The translations under genes were made by a program, and so were the position numbers. 64,000 nucleotides of DNA, taken from positions 396,574 through 460,573 of the forward strand of contig NZ_SMRP01000002.1 of NCBI RefSeq assembly GCF_004353915.1, read 5' to 3'. Under the pieces are notes generated by a model. That model saw only the letters and a program-made list of their open reading frames with translations. It searched no databases and was not told where the DNA came from. This stretch comes from Paraburkholderia silviterrae (GTDB lineage Bacteria; Pseudomonadota; Gammaproteobacteria; Burkholderiales; Burkholderiaceae). Shown in pieces: positions 8,954 to 17,783 of this stretch; the stretch's first letter is position 1; each line of letters starts with the position of its first letter.

Positions 8954-9679
8954 TCAATTCGACGCGTTTGCGCCGTTGCCGGTATCCGGCTCGTTCAATT
9001 CCACAGCGGCGAGCTTCCACGAAAACAGTCCATGGCGTTGCAGAATGGCGGCATAGCGCTCGCTCCTGGCGTTGCGTTGCCAGGTGACGGCAAACGTGTT
9101 CAGCCCGCGATAGCCCGCCGAGGATTGCGCACGCGACTGCTCGGGTTGCGGTTGTGGCGGTTGCGCCTGTGCGCCCGAATTGCCGGACGCGGGAGGCGTG
9201 GATTCGCCCGGCGTGGACTCGCCCGGCGTGGATTCGCCCGCTTGCGACGATGGCGGTGCCCCGGACGGTTGCGCAGGCGCGGGCCGCTCGCCTGGCTTGC
9301 CAGTCGGCGGCATGCCGCTGAGCAGCGCGGCGACGCCGTCGGGTGTGACATATGCGTCCACGAGCGGGCCAATCAGCACGCTGCCGATCACCGCGCCAAA
9401 GAGCTGCAGCGGGTTGCTGGCATGCGCTGCCTCGATACGCTGTTGCAGCATCTCGCCGATCTGTTGCTTCAGGCTCACGCGTAGCGCCGGGTAATCGACG
9501 TACTCGTCCAGAGCGGTGGCGTCGCGCGCGTCGGCGGCTGCCTTGAGATGATTCAGGGCGATGTAAGGCGACGCATAGCCGTAGCCTGCCGCAGCCACGA
9601 TCGCAACCGCCGCGACGGCGATTGCGACGGGCTTCTTCCAGCTAGCCGATTTGCGGGGATTCGTTTGGATGTCGGTCAT
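8954..9679 (-). CDS. DUF2939-type membrane-anchored protein
   Basis: A 241-aa protein with a single N-terminal membrane segment (about residues 16-38, VAIAVAAVAIVAAAGYGYA). A DUF2939-type domain follows: SPYIALNHLKAAADARDATALDEYVDYPALRVSLKQQI, then GAVIGSVLIGPLVDAYVTPDGVAALL. A low-complexity insert at about 130-185 contains three GESTP repeats and Gln/Pro-rich sequence. The C-terminus RGLNTFAVTWQ...GLFSWKLAAVEL is family-like. Function unknown; the extracytoplasmic domain is probably periplasmic. ATG 9679 is chosen over an upstream TTG because it opens a normal N-terminus. Confidence 0.8.
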   Translation of the reverse strand: MTDIQTNPRKSASWKKPVAIAVAAVAIVAAAGYGYASPYIALNHLKAAADARDATALDEYVDYPALRVSLKQQIGEMLQQRIEAAHASNPLQLFGAVIGSVLIGPLVDAYVTPDGVAALLSGMPPTGKPGERPAPAQPSGAPPSSQAGESTPGESTPGESTPPASGNSGAQAQPPQPQPEQSRAQSSAGYRGLNTFAVTWQRNARSERYAAILQRHGLFSWKLAAVELNEPDTGNGANASN

Positions 9680-9786
9680 TGAGTAGGGCAACCCTGAAAT
9701 AGGCAAACAGGGTGTTGACCGCGCGCAATCAAAAACGATCCCTGGCGTGTCGATTACTGAGCGACTGCGGGGCGACTGCGGCGCGA

Positions 9787-10161
9787 TTACTTCGCCAGCG
9801 CGGAGGGCAGGTCGGCTTGCTGTTCCGCGATGCAGCGGTCGATGGCGCTGCAGACCGCCTCCATCGTGCCCACCATGATGAGCCGCGACTGGCCATGATA
9901 GACGCGCACCGGCGCGCGGCGGCCCGGCTGTTCCGCATTCAGCGTGCTGTTGAGCGAGACGCGCGCGAAGGCCGGTTGCGCCGAAGGCAGCGCGGGGGCT
10001 GCATCTTCGCGCTCCATGTTCTCGAAGAGCGAACCATTGACCTGGCGGCCCAGCGCGGCCGCGGAGGCGCGCGCCTCACGCATTGCGCACGAGGCAATCC
10101 CGCGCAGATGACGCAGACGGCCGAATTGACGAAAGGGCAACAGGCGGGCAAGGCGTTCCAT
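9787..10161 (-). CDS. Uncharacterised protein co-transcribed with lexA
   Basis: A 124-aa basic protein that I do not recognise. Its N-terminus is Arg/Leu-rich and helical (MERLARLLPFRQFGRLRHLRGIAS), and the C-terminus has the best-ordered segment (PVRVYHGQSRLIMVGTMEAVCSAIDRCIAEQ). No signal peptide. It begins 21 bases after the lexA stop with a GGAGAG ribosome site, so it should share the LexA-controlled transcript. In pseudomonads the gene after lexA is the division inhibitor sulA. Similar size and position raise that possibility, but I see no SulA motif, and the role is an inference from position only. Confidence 0.7.
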   Translation of the reverse strand: MERLARLLPFRQFGRLRHLRGIASCAMREARASAAALGRQVNGSLFENMEREDAAPALPSAQPAFARVSLNSTLNAEQPGRRAPVRVYHGQSRLIMVGTMEAVCSAIDRCIAEQQADLPSALAK

Positions 10162-10182
10162 GACTCTCTCCAGGCGGAATTA

Positions 10183-10833
10183 TCAGAATTCGGTGGGGCG
10201 GATCAGACCGACGGCAATGCCTTCGAGTGCGAAGTCGGCGCTGCCGACCGCCACGAAGATGTTCTCGTAGTCGGGGTTCTCGGCAATCAGCTCGATGCCG
10301 TTGGGCTGCCGCTTCAGGCGCTTCACGGTCACGTCGTCGCCCAGGCGCGCAACGATGATCTGGCCGTCTTTCGCTTCGCTCTTTTTCTGCACGGCGAGCA
10401 GGTCGCCGTCGAGGATGCCCGCGTCGCGCATGGACAGGCCGCGCACCTTCAGCAGATAGTCGGGCCGGCTCGAGAAGAGCGCCGGGTCGCAGGTGTAGTT
10501 CTGCGAAATGTGCTCTTGCGCGAGGATCGGGCTGCCCGCCGCGACGCGGCCAACGAGCGGCAGCGAGAGCTGCATGATGCTCGCGTGCGGCAGCGTGAAT
10601 TGGTGCGGCAGGTCGTCCGGGCCGGGCAGCAGGCGAATGCCGCGCGAAGCGCCCGCAGCCAGCTCGATCACGCCCTTGCGCGCCAGCGCCCGCAGGTGTT
10701 CCTCCGCCGAGTTGGCCGAGCTGAAGCCCAGTTCGGCGGCGATTTCGGCGCGCGTGGGCGGAAAGCCCGTGCGCTCGATCGCGCGGCGGATCAGATCGAA
10801 AACCTGCTGCTGTCGTGCGGTGAGTTTGGTCAT
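10183..10833 (-). CDS. lexA: SOS repressor LexA
   Basis: A 216-aa transcriptional repressor and RecA-stimulated self-cleaving protease. Residues 1-65 form the winged-helix DNA-binding domain ([29 protein letters not shown]). The cleavage site is Ala99-Gly100 (GRVAAGSP). The Ser134 (GLSM) and Lys171 dyad of the S24 peptidase domain is present. Start ATG 10833 is chosen because the next upstream start would put both SOS boxes inside the coding region. Autoregulated through two LexA boxes immediately upstream. The next gene on the same strand is an uncharacterised 124-aa protein. Confidence 0.97.
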   Translation of the reverse strand: MTKLTARQQQVFDLIRRAIERTGFPPTRAEIAAELGFSSANSAEEHLRALARKGVIELAAGASRGIRLLPGPDDLPHQFTLPHASIMQLSLPLVGRVAAGSPILAQEHISQNYTCDPALFSSRPDYLLKVRGLSMRDAGILDGDLLAVQKKSEAKDGQIIVARLGDDVTVKRLKRQPNGIELIAENPDYENIFVAVGSADFALEGIAVGLIRPTEF

Positions 10834-10840
10834 GGCGCCA

Positions 10841-10856
10841 CTGTATGTTTGAACAG
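10841..10856. promoter_or_regulatory. LexA (SOS) box 1
   Basis: CTGTATGTTTGAACAG matches CTGT-N8-ACAG exactly, seven bases upstream of the lexA start. Confidence 0.9.
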
Positions 10857-10860
10857 GTGA

Positions 10861-10876
10861 CTGTATTTTTATACAG
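10861..10876. promoter_or_regulatory. LexA (SOS) box 2
   Basis: CTGTATTTTTATACAG is a full CTGT-N8-ACAG match with near-perfect dyad symmetry. It is separated from box 1 by four bases, a tandem arrangement like that of E. coli lexA, and implies tight autoregulation. Confidence 0.93.
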
Positions 10877-11016
10877 TACTCGCCGCTTTTCAAGTGTTAC
10901 TTGAGGTTTGTGATCGGGATGGCGCCGCGGCGGCGCTTTCCTGCGCTCATCCCGACGAAATCGCAGACGAAAACGCGCTCGAACGCCCGATTCCTCCGTC
11001 CTTACCACTTTTGCGT

Positions 11017-11046
11017 ATTAAAAAATGAGAAAACATCATTTTTAAT
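11017..11046 (+). promoter_or_regulatory. Inverted repeat in the sbp promoter region
   Basis: ATTAAAAAATGA and TCATTTTTAAT form an 11-12 bp inverted repeat with a seven-base spacer, in a strongly AT-rich patch about 80 bases before sbp. CysB and related LysR regulators bind AT-rich sites upstream of sulfate-uptake genes, so this is a candidate CysB (or Cbl/SsuR-type) site. No CysB consensus is strict enough to confirm it by eye. Confidence 0.5.
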
Positions 11047-11127
11047 AATGTAAGCCAATCGCTAGACTGGCCTCCATCGATTGCTGCACGACAAACGAAA
11101 ACGCACGACGACACGGAGAAAAAGCAG

Positions 11128-12171
11128 ATGAAACAAGGCACTACGGGGCGCGCATGGGTCAGGACGCTGGCGGCGAAACTGGTGATTGGCGTGGCGCCGC
11201 TTCTGGGCATGGCAGCGCTGGCGCCGGCCGCTCATGCGGACACGTCGCTGCTCAACGTCTCCTACGATCCCACGCGTGAGTTGTATCAGGACATCAATGC
11301 GGCCTTCATCAAGGAGTGGAAGGCCAAGACGGGCGAGACGCTCACCATCAAGCAGTCGCACGGCGGCTCGGGCGCGCAGGCGCGCTCGGTGCTCGACGGG
11401 CTGCAGGCCGACGTCGTGACGCTCGCGCTCGCCTGGGACATCGACGCGCTCGCCAACAAGGGGCTGATCGAGAGGGACTGGCAAAAGCGCCTGCCCGACA
11501 ATGCGTCGCCCTACACCTCGACCATCGTGTTTCTCGTGCGCAAGGGCAATCCGAAGCACATCAAGGACTGGGACGATCTAGTGAAGCCTGGCGTCTCGAT
11601 CGTCACGCCCAATCCGAAGACTTCGGGCGGAGCGCGCTGGAACTACCTCGCGGCCTGGTCCTATGCGCTGCATCAGCCCGGCGGCAACGAGCAGAAGGCG
11701 AAGGAATTCGTCACGAAGCTCTACAAGAACGCCGGCGTGCTCGACTCGGGCGCGCGCGGCGCGACCACGAGCTTCGTGCAGCGCGACATCGGCGACGTGC
11801 TGATCGCCTGGGAAAACGAGGCATTCCTCTCGCTCAAGGAGTTCGGGCCGGAGAAGTTCGAGATCGTGGTGCCTTCAGCGAGCATCCTGGCGGAGCCGCC
11901 GGTTGCCGTGGTCGACAAGGTCGTGGACAAGCGCGGCACGCGCAAGGTGGCGCAGGCGTACCTCCAGTTCCTCTATAGCGAAGAAGGCCAGGAGATTGCT
12001 GCGAAGAACTTCTATCGTCCGCGCTCGGACAAGGTGCCCGCAGCGCTCACGGCGAAGTTTCCGAAGCTCAAGCTCTACACGGTCGACGACACCTTCGGCG
12101 GCTGGACCAACGCCCAGAAAACGCATTTCGCCGATGGCGGCGTGTTCGATTCGATTTATCAACCGCAGTAA
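11128..12171 (+). CDS. sbp: Sulfate ABC transporter substrate-binding protein
   Basis: A 347-aa periplasmic binding protein. Residues 1-38 are a signal peptide ending AAHA. Mature signatures: [67 protein letters not shown] and [15 protein letters not shown], all typical of Sbp/CysP sulfate-binding proteins. It delivers sulfate (or thiosulfate) to CysTWA. The start is set by GGAGAAAAAG. First gene of sbp-cysT-cysW-cysA, with cysB following; probably induced under sulfur limitation by CysB. Confidence 0.95.
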   Translation: MKQGTTGRAWVRTLAAKLVIGVAPLLGMAALAPAAHADTSLLNVSYDPTRELYQDINAAFIKEWKAKTGETLTIKQSHGGSGAQARSVLDGLQADVVTLALAWDIDALANKGLIERDWQKRLPDNASPYTSTIVFLVRKGNPKHIKDWDDLVKPGVSIVTPNPKTSGGARWNYLAAWSYALHQPGGNEQKAKEFVTKLYKNAGVLDSGARGATTSFVQRDIGDVLIAWENEAFLSLKEFGPEKFEIVVPSASILAEPPVAVVDKVVDKRGTRKVAQAYLQFLYSEEGQEIAAKNFYRPRSDKVPAALTAKFPKLKLYTVDDTFGGWTNAQKTHFADGGVFDSIYQPQ

Positions 12172-12173
12172 TT

Positions 12174-12238
12174 GGCTGCAAAACGCGGCTGCAATGAGCG
12201 GCTGCAAAACGCGGCTCGAACAAGCGGCTGCGGCAAGC
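12174..12238 (+). repeat. Five imperfect 13-bp tandem repeats after the sbp stop
   Basis: Units GGCTGCAAAACGC, GGCTGCAATGAGC, GGCTGCAAAACGC, GGCTCGAACAAGC and GGCTGCGGCAAGC start two bases after the sbp TAA. Confidence 0.8.
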
Positions 12239-12259
12239 AACGCAGACGACGACAACAAG

Positions 12260-12283
12260 GCGCGCCCGACGAGGCGCGCTTTT
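12260..12283 (+). terminator. Intra-operon terminator-like hairpin between sbp and cysT
   Basis: GCGCGCC-CGACGA-GGCGCGC followed by TTTT. Because cysT, cysW and cysA follow without another promoter that I can recognise, this probably works as a partial terminator or 3' mRNA stabiliser, making the binding protein more abundant than the membrane components. Confidence 0.7.
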
Positions 12284-12353
12284 CGACGCGGGACGCCCCA
12301 TGCGCCGCACGCAACGAGGGTGTCCCCGCGCAACCCATGTGAAGAGATAGAGC

Positions 12354-13271
12354 ATGACGACGTTTCGATTACAGAGGCCAGGCGCGCTGCCGGGATTCGG
12401 CGTGACGCTCGGCATCACGGTGGCGTATCTGAGCCTCGTGGTGCTCATTCCGCTGGCGGCCACGTTCCTGAAGACCGCGACGCTCGACTGGGCGCAGTTC
12501 GTGCGCGCCGTGGCGTCGCCGCGCGTGATCGCGTCTTACCGCCTCACGTTTTTCTCCGCGCTCGGCGGCGCGCTCATCAACGCGGTGTTCGGATTTTTGC
12601 TCGCGTGGGTGCTGGTCCGCTACACGTTTCCGTTCAAGCGCGTGATCGATGCGCTCGTCGATCTGCCGTTCGCACTGCCGACTTCGGTGGCGGGCATCTC
12701 GCTAGCCGCCGTGTATGCGGGCAACGGCTGGATCGGGCAGTACCTCCAGCCGCTAGGCATCAAGATCGCGTTCACGCCGCTCGGTGTGCTCGTGGCGCTG
12801 ACCTTCATCGGCTTGCCGTTCGTCGTGCGCACGGTGCAGCCCGTGCTCGAGGAGTTCGAGCGCGAGCAGGAGGAGGCCGCCGCGTGCCTGGGCGCGTCGC
12901 GCTGGCTGACGTTTCGCCGCGTGGTGCTGCCGGCCGCGCTGCCCGCGCTGCTCACGGGCTTTGCGCTCGCGTTCGCGCGCGCGTTGGGCGAGTACGGCTC
13001 GGTCATCTTCATCGCCGGCAATGTGCCGATGAAGTCGGAAATCACTTCGCTGCTCATCATCACGAAGCTCGAGCAATACGACTACGCGGGCGCAACGGCG
13101 CTCGCGGTGGTGATGCTGTGCGTGTCGTTCGTCATGCTGCTCTTCATCAATACGCTGCAGTGGTATCTGCAGCGGCGCACGAGCCGCGGGGCGTCGTCGG
13201 CAGGCGCGCGGAACGTGCCGAATGCGACGATTGCGGCGAATGCGTCAGCCACCGCAGGAGGTGCGCAATGA
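12354..13271 (+). CDS. cysT: Sulfate ABC transporter permease CysT
   Basis: A 305-aa inner-membrane permease (CysU in E. coli) with six membrane segments. It carries the CysT pattern [26 protein letters not shown] and the EAA loop [30 protein letters not shown], which contacts CysA. It forms the heterodimeric channel with CysW. The C-terminus has an extra about 35-residue Ala/Ser-rich tail ([32 protein letters not shown]) beyond the usual end. Its TGA overlaps the cysW ATG (ATGA), implying translational coupling. Confidence 0.95.
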   Translation: MTTFRLQRPGALPGFGVTLGITVAYLSLVVLIPLAATFLKTATLDWAQFVRAVASPRVIASYRLTFFSALGGALINAVFGFLLAWVLVRYTFPFKRVIDALVDLPFALPTSVAGISLAAVYAGNGWIGQYLQPLGIKIAFTPLGVLVALTFIGLPFVVRTVQPVLEEFEREQEEAAACLGASRWLTFRRVVLPAALPALLTGFALAFARALGEYGSVIFIAGNVPMKSEITSLLIITKLEQYDYAGATALAVVMLCVSFVMLLFINTLQWYLQRRTSRGASSAGARNVPNATIAANASATAGGAQ

Positions 13272-14257
13272 GCACTGCAGTCCGTCAAAAGGGCGCGCGC
13301 CGAGCGGGCGTGGCCCGTCGTCCAGATCCCGTTACCGAAGCGCTGTGGGTGCGCTGGCTCCTCACCGGCATCGCGCTCGCGTTTCTCGCGCTGTTTCTGG
13401 TGGTGCCGCTCGTCGCGGTGTTCTGGCAGGCCTTGAGCAAGGGCATCGGCTTTTATTTCGAATCGCTCGCCGACACCGACGCGCTCGCCGCAATCAAGCT
13501 CACGCTGATCACCGCAGCGATTGCCGTGCCGCTCAATCTGGCGTTCGGTCTCGCCGCGTCGTGGGCGATCGCCAAGTTCGAGTTCCGCGGCAAGGCGCTG
13601 CTCACGACCTTGATCGACCTGCCGTTTTCGGTTTCGCCCGTGATTTCAGGGCTCATCTACGTGCTGCTGTTCGGCGCGCAGGGCTGGCTCGGTCCCTGGC
13701 TCGCCGACCACGACGTGCAGATCATCTTCGCGGTGCCGGGCATCGTGCTCGCGACGATCTTCGTGACGTTCCCGTTCGTCGCGCGCGAGCTGATCCCGCT
13801 GATGCAGGCCCAAGGCAACGACGAGGAAGAAGCGGCGCACGTGCTGGGCGCGTCGGGCTGGCAGATGTTCCGGCGCGTGACGCTGCCCAATATCCGCTGG
13901 GGCCTGCTGTACGGCGTGATTCTCTGCAATGCGCGCGCGATGGGCGAGTTTGGCGCGGTCTCGGTGGTGTCGGGCCACATTCGCGGCCAGACCGACACCA
14001 TGCCGCTGCACGTCGAGATCCTCTACAACGAATACAACTTCGCGGCCGCGTTCGCCGTGGCCTCGCTGCTCGCGTTGCTCGCGCTCGTCACGCTCGGTCT
14101 GAAGCTGCTGGCCGAGCGCCACTTGTCCGCCGAATTGCGCGATGCGGCTGACGTGCCGGCCTTCGCGGGACCGCTGGGTGCGCCGGGCACCGGCAACGCA
14201 CAACACGCACAGCACGCCGGCGTCCTGCGCCAGGCGCTTGAACAGGGAGAGCTGTAA
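13268..14257 (+). CDS. cysW: Sulfate ABC transporter permease CysW
   Basis: A 329-aa permease, partner of CysT. Signatures: [28 protein letters not shown], the EAA loop [31 protein letters not shown], and the strongly conserved [35 protein letters not shown]. Both ends carry poorly conserved extensions (basic N-terminus [14 protein letters not shown]; Ala/Gly/His-rich C-terminus). The start overlaps the cysT stop, and cysA begins two bases after the stop, so the three are a tight operon. Confidence 0.95.
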   Translation: MSTAVRQKGARRAGVARRPDPVTEALWVRWLLTGIALAFLALFLVVPLVAVFWQALSKGIGFYFESLADTDALAAIKLTLITAAIAVPLNLAFGLAASWAIAKFEFRGKALLTTLIDLPFSVSPVISGLIYVLLFGAQGWLGPWLADHDVQIIFAVPGIVLATIFVTFPFVARELIPLMQAQGNDEEEAAHVLGASGWQMFRRVTLPNIRWGLLYGVILCNARAMGEFGAVSVVSGHIRGQTDTMPLHVEILYNEYNFAAAFAVASLLALLALVTLGLKLLAERHLSAELRDAADVPAFAGPLGAPGTGNAQHAQHAGVLRQALEQGEL

Positions 14258-14259
14258 AG

Positions 14260-15315
14260 ATGGGCATCATCGTTCGCAATCTGCAAAAGCGCTTCGGCGA
14301 CTTCACGGCACTCGACAATGTTTCGCTCGATTTCCCGGCAGGGGAGCTGGTGGCTTTGCTCGGGCCTTCCGGTTGCGGCAAGACCACGCTGCTGCGCGTG
14401 ATCGCGGGTCTCGAATACGCCGATGAAGGCCAGGTCGTGCTTCAAGGCCAGGACGTGGGCACGGTGGGCGCGCGCGAGCGCCAGGTGGGCTTCGTGTTCC
14501 AGCATTACGCGCTGTTTCGCCATATGACCGTGTTCGAGAACGTGGCCTTCGGGCTGCGCGTGAAGCCGCGCAACGAGCGTCCCTCCGAAGCGCAGATCCG
14601 CGAGAAAGTGCATGAGCTACTCAAGCTCGTGCAGCTCGACTGGCTCGCGCAGCGCTATCCGTCCGAGCTTTCGGGCGGCCAGCGCCAGCGCATCGCGCTC
14701 GCGCGCGCACTGGCGGTGGAGCCAAAAGTGCTGCTGCTCGACGAGCCGTTCGGCGCGCTCGACGCCAAGGTGCGCAAGGAGCTGCGCAGCTGGCTGCGGC
14801 GCCTGCACGACGACCTGCACATCTCGACGATCTTCGTCACGCACGACCAGGAAGAGGCGCTCGAAGTGGCCGACCGCATCGTCGTGATGAATCATGGGCA
14901 TGTGGAGCAGGTGGGCAGCCCCCAGGACGTGTACGATCACCCACAATCGGCGTTCGTCTACGAGTTCCTGGGCGCGGCGAACCGTCTGCGTGGCCGCGTC
15001 GATGCGCACGGCTTCGTGGCCGACGGCGCGGCGCAGCCTATCGCGGTCCAGGCCGGCTTCGAAGGCCCCGCACTCGCCTATGTGCGGCCGCACGATCTCG
15101 TGCTGCACCGCGAGGCCGATGCGCATCGCGACGGCATCGTCGTGGACGTTCGCCGTGTGGTGACACTGGCCGGCGCCGTGCGCGTGGAACTGGAAAGCCG
15201 CACGGGCGGCGCGCTCGAGGCGCAGCTCGACCGCGAGACGTGGCGCACGCTGAGCCTTTCGGTCGGCGACGGCGTGACGGCGGTGCCGCGCGGGCTGCGC
15301 GTGTTTCCCGCCTGA
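14260..15315 (+). CDS. cysA: Sulfate ABC transporter ATP-binding protein CysA
   Basis: A 351-aa ATPase. Walker A is GPSGCGKTT (about residues 35-43), signature [15 protein letters not shown], Walker [13 protein letters not shown], switch His in [16 protein letters not shown]. Residues about 240-351 form the C-terminal TOBE-like regulatory domain ([31 protein letters not shown]). It drives sulfate/thiosulfate import with CysT, CysW and Sbp. The start is two bases after cysW with AGGGAGAG inside the cysW end. Confidence 0.96.
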   Translation: MGIIVRNLQKRFGDFTALDNVSLDFPAGELVALLGPSGCGKTTLLRVIAGLEYADEGQVVLQGQDVGTVGARERQVGFVFQHYALFRHMTVFENVAFGLRVKPRNERPSEAQIREKVHELLKLVQLDWLAQRYPSELSGGQRQRIALARALAVEPKVLLLDEPFGALDAKVRKELRSWLRRLHDDLHISTIFVTHDQEEALEVADRIVVMNHGHVEQVGSPQDVYDHPQSAFVYEFLGAANRLRGRVDAHGFVADGAAQPIAVQAGFEGPALAYVRPHDLVLHREADAHRDGIVVDVRRVVTLAGAVRVELESRTGGALEAQLDRETWRTLSLSVGDGVTAVPRGLRVFPA

Positions 15316-15441
15316 TCGCCCAATGAGAGCGATGTGATAATCGTCAGAATGCGTCTTGCGACAAGGGGCGCAGCCCATGCGCCGTCGCACAGCGGATCAA
15401 CGAATAACGAATAATCGGTCGGCAGTTCCGGAGAGAAGAAC

Positions 15442-16368
15442 ATGAATTTTCAGCAGTTGCGTTTCGTGCGCGAAGCCGTGCGGCAGAACATGAACCTGAC
15501 CGAAGTGGCAAACGTGCTCTACACGTCGCAGTCGGGCGTCTCGAAGCAGATCAAGGATCTGGAGGACGAGCTCGGCGTCGACATCTTCATTCGCCGCGGC
15601 AAGCGCCTCACGGGCCTCACGGAGCCGGGCAAGGCCGTGCATCAGCTGATCGAGCGCATGCTGCTCGACGCCGAGAACCTGCGCCGCGTGGCGCGCCAGT
15701 TCGCCGACCAGGACAGCGGCCACCTCGTGGTGGCCACGACGCACACGCAGGCGCGCTACGCACTGCCCAAGGTCGTGCATCAGTTCCGCGAAGTGTTTCC
15801 GAAGGTGCATCTCGCGCTGCGCCAGGGCAATCCGCAGCAGATCGCGCAGATGATCATCAATGGCGAGGCCGACATCGGCATCTCGACCGAAGCGCTCGAC
15901 CGTTTCCCCGATATCGTGACGTTCCCGTGCTATTCGTGGCATCACGTGGTGGTCGTGCCGAAGGCGCATCCGCTCGTGGGCCGCGAGAACCTCACGCTCG
16001 AGGAGATCGCCGAATATCCGATCATCACTTACGATCAGGATTTCACGGGCCGCTCGCATATCGACCAGGCGTTCGCGAAGGCCGGCACCGTGCCGGACGT
16101 GGTGCTGACCGCCATCGACGCGGACGTGATCAAGACCTACGTCGAGCTGGGCATGGGTGTGGGCGTGGTGGCGGCGATGGCCTACGACCCGAAGCGCGAC
16201 AGCGAGCTCGTCGCGCTCGACACGCAACATCTGTTCGAGGCCAGCACGACGCGCGTTGGCCTGCGCAAGGGCGCCTTCCTGCGCCAATACGCCTACAAGC
16301 TCATTGAAATGTTTGCGCCCCAGCTCACGGAGCAGCAGATCGCGAGCCAGTTGCGCGAGCCGGCCTGA
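15442..16368 (+). CDS. cysB: LysR-type regulator CysB
   Basis: A 308-aa LysR regulator of the CysB/Cbl subgroup. The N-terminus MNFQQLRFVREAVRQNMNLTEVANVLYTSQSGVSKQIKDLEDELG is the winged helix with the CysB-specific YTSQSGVSKQI helix. Inducer-domain signatures are DSGHLVVATTHTQARYALP, INGEADIGISTEAL and DADVIKTYVELGMGVG. CysB activates sulfate-assimilation genes with N-acetylserine as coinducer. The location directly behind the uptake operon it should control supports cysB over the paralogue cbl. An own promoter is possible in the 126-base gap. Confidence 0.94.
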   Translation: MNFQQLRFVREAVRQNMNLTEVANVLYTSQSGVSKQIKDLEDELGVDIFIRRGKRLTGLTEPGKAVHQLIERMLLDAENLRRVARQFADQDSGHLVVATTHTQARYALPKVVHQFREVFPKVHLALRQGNPQQIAQMIINGEADIGISTEALDRFPDIVTFPCYSWHHVVVVPKAHPLVGRENLTLEEIAEYPIITYDQDFTGRSHIDQAFAKAGTVPDVVLTAIDADVIKTYVELGMGVGVVAAMAYDPKRDSELVALDTQHLFEASTTRVGLRKGAFLRQYAYKLIEMFAPQLTEQQIASQLREPA

Positions 16369-16385
16369 GCGGCGCGAGCCTGGCC

Positions 16386-16484
16386 GGGCTTTGGACGGGC
16401 TTTGGATGAGCTTTGGACGGGCTTTGAACGGGCTTTGAACGGGCTCGGGCCGGGCTTCGGACGTGCTCGCGCCGGGCTTGGGCC
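16386..16484 (+). repeat. Nine imperfect 11-bp tandem repeats after cysB
   Basis: Exact 11-base periodicity starting 18 bases after the cysB stop. Units begin GGGCTTTGGAC, GGGCTTTGGAT, GAGCTTTGGAC, GGGCTTTGAAC (twice) and degrade to GGGCTCGGGCC, GGGCTTCGGAC, GTGCTCGCGCC, GGGCTTGGGCC. It is the longest array in the window and lies between cysB and the asparaginase gene. Confidence 0.9.
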
Positions 16485-16581
16485 CGATTCCGTCCGGATT
16501 CCGCCATCGGCGTCTGGCCCGGTCTTTCGTGGGGCTTCTGTCTATGTCGGGGTGCCGCGCGGATCGCTTAAAATCGGCGCC

Positions 16582-17625
16582 ATGAATACGCCCACCACTG
16601 CTCCCACCCCATCCCAAACCGCAGCCGGCGCCAAGGCGCTGCCGCGCGTTGCCGTGCTTGCCACCGGCGGCACCATCGCGGGCTCTGCCCCCGACGCAGC
16701 CAATACCGCCGGCTATCAGGCCGGTGTGATCGGCGTGGCGCAGTTGCTTGCGGCCGTGCCTGGCCTCGACACGGTTGCGCAGATCCACGCCGAGCAGGTG
16801 GCGAGCGTCGACAGCAAGGACATGTCGTTCGCGCTCTGGAGCACGCTCGCGCAGCGCGTGAACGCGCTGCTCGCCGGCGACGACATCGACGCCGTCGTGA
16901 TCACGCACGGCACCGATACGCTCGAAGAAACCGCCTATCTGCTGCATCTCACGGTGAAGAGCGCCAAGCCCGTGATCCTGACCGCAGCCATGCGGCCCGC
17001 CTCGGCGCTTTCCGCGGATGGCCCGCTGAACCTGCTCAACGCGGTGACGCTGGCGGCGAGCGGCGAGGCAATGGGGCAGGGCGTGCTGGTGGCGTTCAAC
17101 AACCGCATCCATTGCGCGCGCGACGTTACCAAGATCAGCACCTACGCGGTGGACGCGTTCCAGTCGCCCGAGATCGGCGCGCTGGGCTGGGTGCAGGATG
17201 GCCGGGTGGAGTTCCAGCGGCGCGCGCTGCGCCCCCATACCGTGGATGCGCCGTTCACGGCAGACGCGCAATGGCCGCACGTCGAGATCGTTACGAGCTA
17301 TGCAGGCGTATCGCGCATTGCTGTGGATGCACTCGTGAGTGCGGGCGTGCGCGGCATCGTCGTGGCGGGCACCGGTAACGGCTCGATTCACGCCACGCTG
17401 CAGCAGGCGCTCGTTGAAGCGGCGGCGCGGGGCATCGCTGTGGTGCGCGCGTCGCGCGTGGGCTCGGGTCACGTGATGCACAACGGCGCGGCGAAGGATG
17501 ATGCGCTCGGCTTCGTTTCGGCGGGCACGTTGAGCCCCTATAAGGCGCGCGTGTTGTTGATGCTCGCGCTTGCTGCGGGCACGAGCGAGAAGGCCGCGTT
17601 GCAGCGGGTGTTCGATACGTACTGA
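16582..17625 (+). CDS. L-asparaginase
   Basis: A 347-aa asparaginase/glutaminase-like enzyme hydrolysing L-asparagine to aspartate and ammonia. Both active-site signatures are present: VAVLATGGTIAGSA (nucleophilic Thr, about residue 33) and VVITHGTDTLEETAYLL (Thr-Asp of the second motif, about 113-117). Also MRPASALSADGPLNLLNAV and GIVVAGTGNGSIH. There is no signal peptide, so it is probably cytoplasmic, although the fold resembles periplasmic type II enzymes. The ATG at 16582 follows a poor ribosome site; an open frame upstream runs through the 11-bp repeats and is not credible coding. Confidence 0.9.
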   Translation: MNTPTTAPTPSQTAAGAKALPRVAVLATGGTIAGSAPDAANTAGYQAGVIGVAQLLAAVPGLDTVAQIHAEQVASVDSKDMSFALWSTLAQRVNALLAGDDIDAVVITHGTDTLEETAYLLHLTVKSAKPVILTAAMRPASALSADGPLNLLNAVTLAASGEAMGQGVLVAFNNRIHCARDVTKISTYAVDAFQSPEIGALGWVQDGRVEFQRRALRPHTVDAPFTADAQWPHVEIVTSYAGVSRIAVDALVSAGVRGIVVAGTGNGSIHATLQQALVEAAARGIAVVRASRVGSGHVMHNGAAKDDALGFVSAGTLSPYKARVLLMLALAAGTSEKAALQRVFDTY

Positions 17626-17637
17626 GTCGTACTGAGC
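17618..17637 (+). repeat. 10-bp duplication spanning the asparaginase stop codon
   Basis: CGTACTGAGT followed immediately by CGTACTGAGC. Each copy contains TGA, the first being the stop codon. Confidence 0.8.
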
Positions 17638-17690
17638 GTGCGGATCGCTCGCGCTTACATGCGCCTCGCCGTCCACGCGAAGAGAAATGC

Positions 17691-17729
17691 AAACGGGCCT
17701 TGCGGATTGCACCGCCAAGGCCCGTTTTG
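17691..17729. terminator. Bidirectional terminator
   Basis: Long hairpin with AAACGGGCCTTG paired to CAAGGCCCGTTT and an inner GCGG/CCGC stem. T-tracts in either reading (TTTTGTTT plus-strand; GTTT minus-strand) place it to serve both the asparaginase gene and the convergent kbp-like gene. Confidence 0.85.
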
Positions 17730-17783
17730 TTTCCAGTTGCGCGCGATAGTGCGCGCGCTTTATTGCACGCGATATCGCACGCC

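Noticed and set aside
10834..10893. Longer LexA start upstream of ATG 10833
   Set aside because: It would place both SOS boxes inside the coding sequence, and the extra residues do not match LexA.
16386..16484. CRISPR array
   Set aside because: Units are 11 bp, directly adjacent, without spacers, and there are no cas genes. The other tandem repeats fail for the same reasons.
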